Source: Phycisphaeraceae bacterium
GTDB lineage: Bacteria > Planctomycetota > Phycisphaerae > Phycisphaerales > Phycisphaeraceae
Direction of reading: 5' to 3'
DNA length: 18,174 nucleotides
Assembly (NCBI GenBank): GCA_003551485.1
Contig: PUMS01000233.1
Coordinates: 1-18,174, forward strand
In this document: positions 15,542 to 18,174 of the stretch, piece after piece
Numbering within the stretch: position 1 is the stretch's first letter
Layout: the number at the start of each line of letters is the position of its first letter
Made by a program: the position numbers and the translations under genes
Notes under the pieces: model-generated
Told to the model about the DNA's origin: nothing
Seen by the model: only the letters and a program-made list of their open reading frames with translations
The model's database searches: none

Positions 15542-15646
15542 GCGATGCCATCATCCGCGGCGGTCCGAAGAACCCGCCTGCCCCCGCATCCCTCGGCGCG
15601 CCCAGCGCCGAGCAGCACCTTGTGCATCCGGCAATCCCTCCGCGCT

Positions 15647-15698
15647 GTAACACGCAATGGTGGGCTTCGCTCGCAGAGCCTCGCTCTACCCACCCTAC
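15647..15698. repeat. Palindromic intergenic repeat of the GTAGGGTGGG...CCCACC type
   Basis: On the minus strand this begins GTAGGGTGGGTAGAGCGAGG and ends CCCACCATTGCGTGTTAC. GGTGGG (15659-15664) pairs with CCCACC (15689-15694), enclosing an inner AGAGC-CTC-GCTCT hairpin (15675-15687). This form resembles dispersed palindromic units found between genes in many bacterial genomes. That resemblance is from memory and was not searched. Confidence 0.6.
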
Positions 15699-15760
15699 AT
15701 GCCACATGCATCTGTCATGCTCCACCGTCCCTCCGCATGGGCCCGGCTGCCTCCGCCTGC

Positions 15761-15766
15761 TACACT
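15761..15766 (+). promoter_or_regulatory. Candidate -10 box of the GH28 gene
   Basis: TACACT preceded by CTGC lies 30 bases upstream of the GH28 ATG and 18 bases before its ribosome site. No clear -35 is present. It suggests that the GH28 gene has its own promoter rather than depending only on the GH20 transcript. Confidence 0.35.
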
Positions 15767-15796
15767 GGGGGCCCCTCATCAGACAAGGAGGCCCTC

Positions 15797-17185
15797 ATGC
15801 CCTGCTTCAACATCCTCGACTTCGGCGCTGCCGGCGACGGCCACAGCTACGACACCGTGCCCATTCAGCAGGCGATCGACCGCTGCCACGAGGCCGGCGG
15901 CGGGCGGGTGGTGGTGCCGGCGGGCAAGGTCTTTCTCACCGGCACCTTCCGCCTGCGAAGCTTCGTCGAACTGCACCTCGAGCCCGGCAGCCGCATCATC
16001 GGCGGGGCCGAGCGCGCCGACTATCCCAACGATGAACTGCGCTGCCTCGTTGAGGCTTACGATGCCCAGTGCATTGCCATCACCGGCATGGGCAGCATCG
16101 ACGGCCGCGCCCACCTGCACATGGTCGAGGACCTGCGCTACATCTACCGCGGCAACGTCTGGCGGCCGCGGCTGGTGGGCCTGATCCGCTGCCGGCAGGT
16201 CACCGTGCGGGATGTGACGCTCAAGGACAGCGCCAACTGGGGCCTGCACCTGACCGGCTGCGAGGATGTGGTCATCCACGGCATCCGCATCCTCAACGAC
16301 CTGAAGGTGCCCAACTGCGACGGCATCGACCCCGACCACTGCCGCAACGTGCGCATCAGCGACTGCCACATCGAGGCCGGCGATGACTGCATCGTGCTCA
16401 AGAACACCAAAGAGTTTGCCCCGCCGCTGAACGACCGCGACTGCGGGCCGACCGAGAACGTCACCGTCACCGGCTGCACGCTGATCTCGACCAGCGCGGC
16501 GATCAAGATCGGCACCGAGAGCGTGGATGACTTTCGCAACCTCGTCTTCAGCGACTGCATCATCAAGAGCAGCTCGCGCGGCCTGGCCATCCAGGTCCGC
16601 GACCAGGGCAACGTCGAGAACGTGATCTTCGCCAACATGGTCATCGAGACGCGGCTGTTCGAGGACCACTGGTGGGGCAAGGCCGAGCCGATCTACGTCA
16701 CGGCCATCCCGCGCTTCTCCCAGAGCCCCACCGAGCCGCTGCCCAAGTGGAACCCCGAGGGCCGCCTCGGCCGCGTGCGCCACGTGCGCTTCAGCAACAT
16801 CCTCTGCCGCAGCGAAAACGGCGCGTTCATCGCCGGCAGCGAGCAGAGCGTGATTGAGGATGTGGTGCTGGACAACGTGCGCATCGAACTGGACAAGTGG
16901 AGCAAGTGGCCCGGCGGCGTACACGACCGCCGCCCCTGCGACGCCCTGGGCCCGGCCTTCCGCGACCCGTCGCAGGACCCGGGCCTGACCCGCCACCCCA
17001 CCGTCGGCATCTACTGCCAGCACGCCCGCGACATCACCCTGCGCCACACCCGCATCGCCTGGGGCGACAACCGCCCCGACTACTTCCAGCACGCCCTCTA
17101 CACCGAGAAGACCGAGAACCTGGCGCTGGACGACTTCCACGGCGATGCCGCCCACCCCAACATCGAGGCCCAGGTCATCAACTGA
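15797..17185 (+). CDS. Glycoside hydrolase family 28 (polygalacturonase-like) protein
   Basis: This 462-residue right-handed beta-helix protein belongs to GH28, a family that cleaves galacturonic acid linkages in pectin. It opens with the typical NILDFGAAGDG (5-15) and has VVVPAGKVFLTGTFRLRS. The family's acidic residues are present: D175 in NCDGIDPD (173-180) and D196-D197 in GDDCIVLK. The canonical GHG histidine is replaced in STSAAIKIGTES (231-242), and the usual RIK motif reads RGLAIQVRD (261-269). The substrate may therefore differ from plain polygalacturonate, for example a rhamnogalacturonan or an unsaturated or modified oligosaccharide. The ATG at 15797 has a strong AAGGAG (15785-15790) 6 bases upstream. 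There is no signal peptide, so it is predicted to be cytoplasmic, like the GH20 enzyme upstream. It converges on gltA. Confidence 0.92.
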   Translation: MPCFNILDFGAAGDGHSYDTVPIQQAIDRCHEAGGGRVVVPAGKVFLTGTFRLRSFVELHLEPGSRIIGGAERADYPNDELRCLVEAYDAQCIAITGMGSIDGRAHLHMVEDLRYIYRGNVWRPRLVGLIRCRQVTVRDVTLKDSANWGLHLTGCEDVVIHGIRILNDLKVPNCDGIDPDHCRNVRISDCHIEAGDDCIVLKNTKEFAPPLNDRDCGPTENVTVTGCTLISTSAAIKIGTESVDDFRNLVFSDCIIKSSSRGLAIQVRDQGNVENVIFANMVIETRLFEDHWWGKAEPIYVTAIPRFSQSPTEPLPKWNPEGRLGRVRHVRFSNILCRSENGAFIAGSEQSVIEDVVLDNVRIELDKWSKWPGGVHDRRPCDALGPAFRDPSQDPGLTRHPTVGIYCQHARDITLRHTRIAWGDNRPDYFQHALYTEKTENLALDDFHGDAAHPNIEAQVIN

Positions 17186-17195
17186 CACCTCCCCC

Positions 17196-17231
17196 ACCGC
17201 TCCACAGGTTCTGCCGGCTTGGCAGAGCGGT
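17196..17231. terminator. Possible bidirectional hairpin terminator between GH28 and gltA
   Basis: ACCGCTC (17196-17202) is complementary to GAGCGGT (17225-17231). An inner stem TCTGCC (17210-17215) pairs with GGCAGA (17221-17226), sharing two bases with the outer stem. It lies 10 bases after the GH28 stop, in a 96-base convergent gap. There is no T run on either side. Confidence 0.4.
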
Positions 17232-17281
17232 CGGTCCGGGGAGGACGCTGTCGGGGCCGGGACCGGGGCCGGGGGGATGGT

Positions 17282-18174
<893 letters not shown>

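Noticed and set aside
15779..17197. 472-codon open frame on - opposite the GH28 gene
   Set aside because: It is a Val/Ala/Asp/Gly-only composition typical of antisense frames in GC-rich DNA; GH28 motifs on the other strand are decisive.

Overview
The window is GC-rich (roughly two thirds G+C by eye) bacterial chromosomal DNA. It carries housekeeping genes on both strands, short operons, fairly long GC-rich gaps, GTG starts, and lipoproteins or secreted proteins with no obvious named family. Together with a mix of sugar-degrading enzymes, ClpB, F1 ATPase beta, MnmA and GltA, this suggests a planctomycete, perhaps of the Phycisphaerae. That placement is inference from gene style and was not tested by alignment.

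Layout, left to right. The 3' part of clpB (+, cut by the left edge) faces a TPR-like lipoprotein gene (-). After a 528-base gap come apt (+) and a CPBP-family membrane protease gene (+). A gap filled by a 214-base imperfect inverted repeat separates these from a lone atpD (-). A tRNA-Leu(CAG) gene (+) follows, then a translationally coupled pair (+): a small receiver-like protein and a pseudo-receiver/GGDEF diguanylate cyclase. A small lipoprotein gene and mnmA, both (-), come next. A Met-rich exported protein gene (+) ends in a textbook intrinsic terminator. A GH20-type hexosaminidase gene and a GH28 gene, both (+), follow. The 3' part of a citrate synthase gene (-, cut by the right edge) closes the window.

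How the genes work together. Most loci are independent single-gene units. The clearest functional pairs are the c-di-GMP module (6739-9071) and the two glycoside hydrolases (13649-17185). Both hydrolases lack signal peptides and so probably act on oligosaccharides inside the cell. The atpD gene has no other F1Fo subunit gene beside it in this window.

I found no CRISPR array, transposase, integrase, phage gene or defence system. The unexplained material is mainly non-coding: two dispersed-type palindromic repeats (4415-4628 and 15647-15698), short CCCCGGAA tandem repeats in two gaps, and a folded region downstream of mnmA. On the protein side the items worth attention are the receiver-like/diguanylate cyclase pair, the Met-rich exported protein and a GH28 enzyme with a non-canonical active site.
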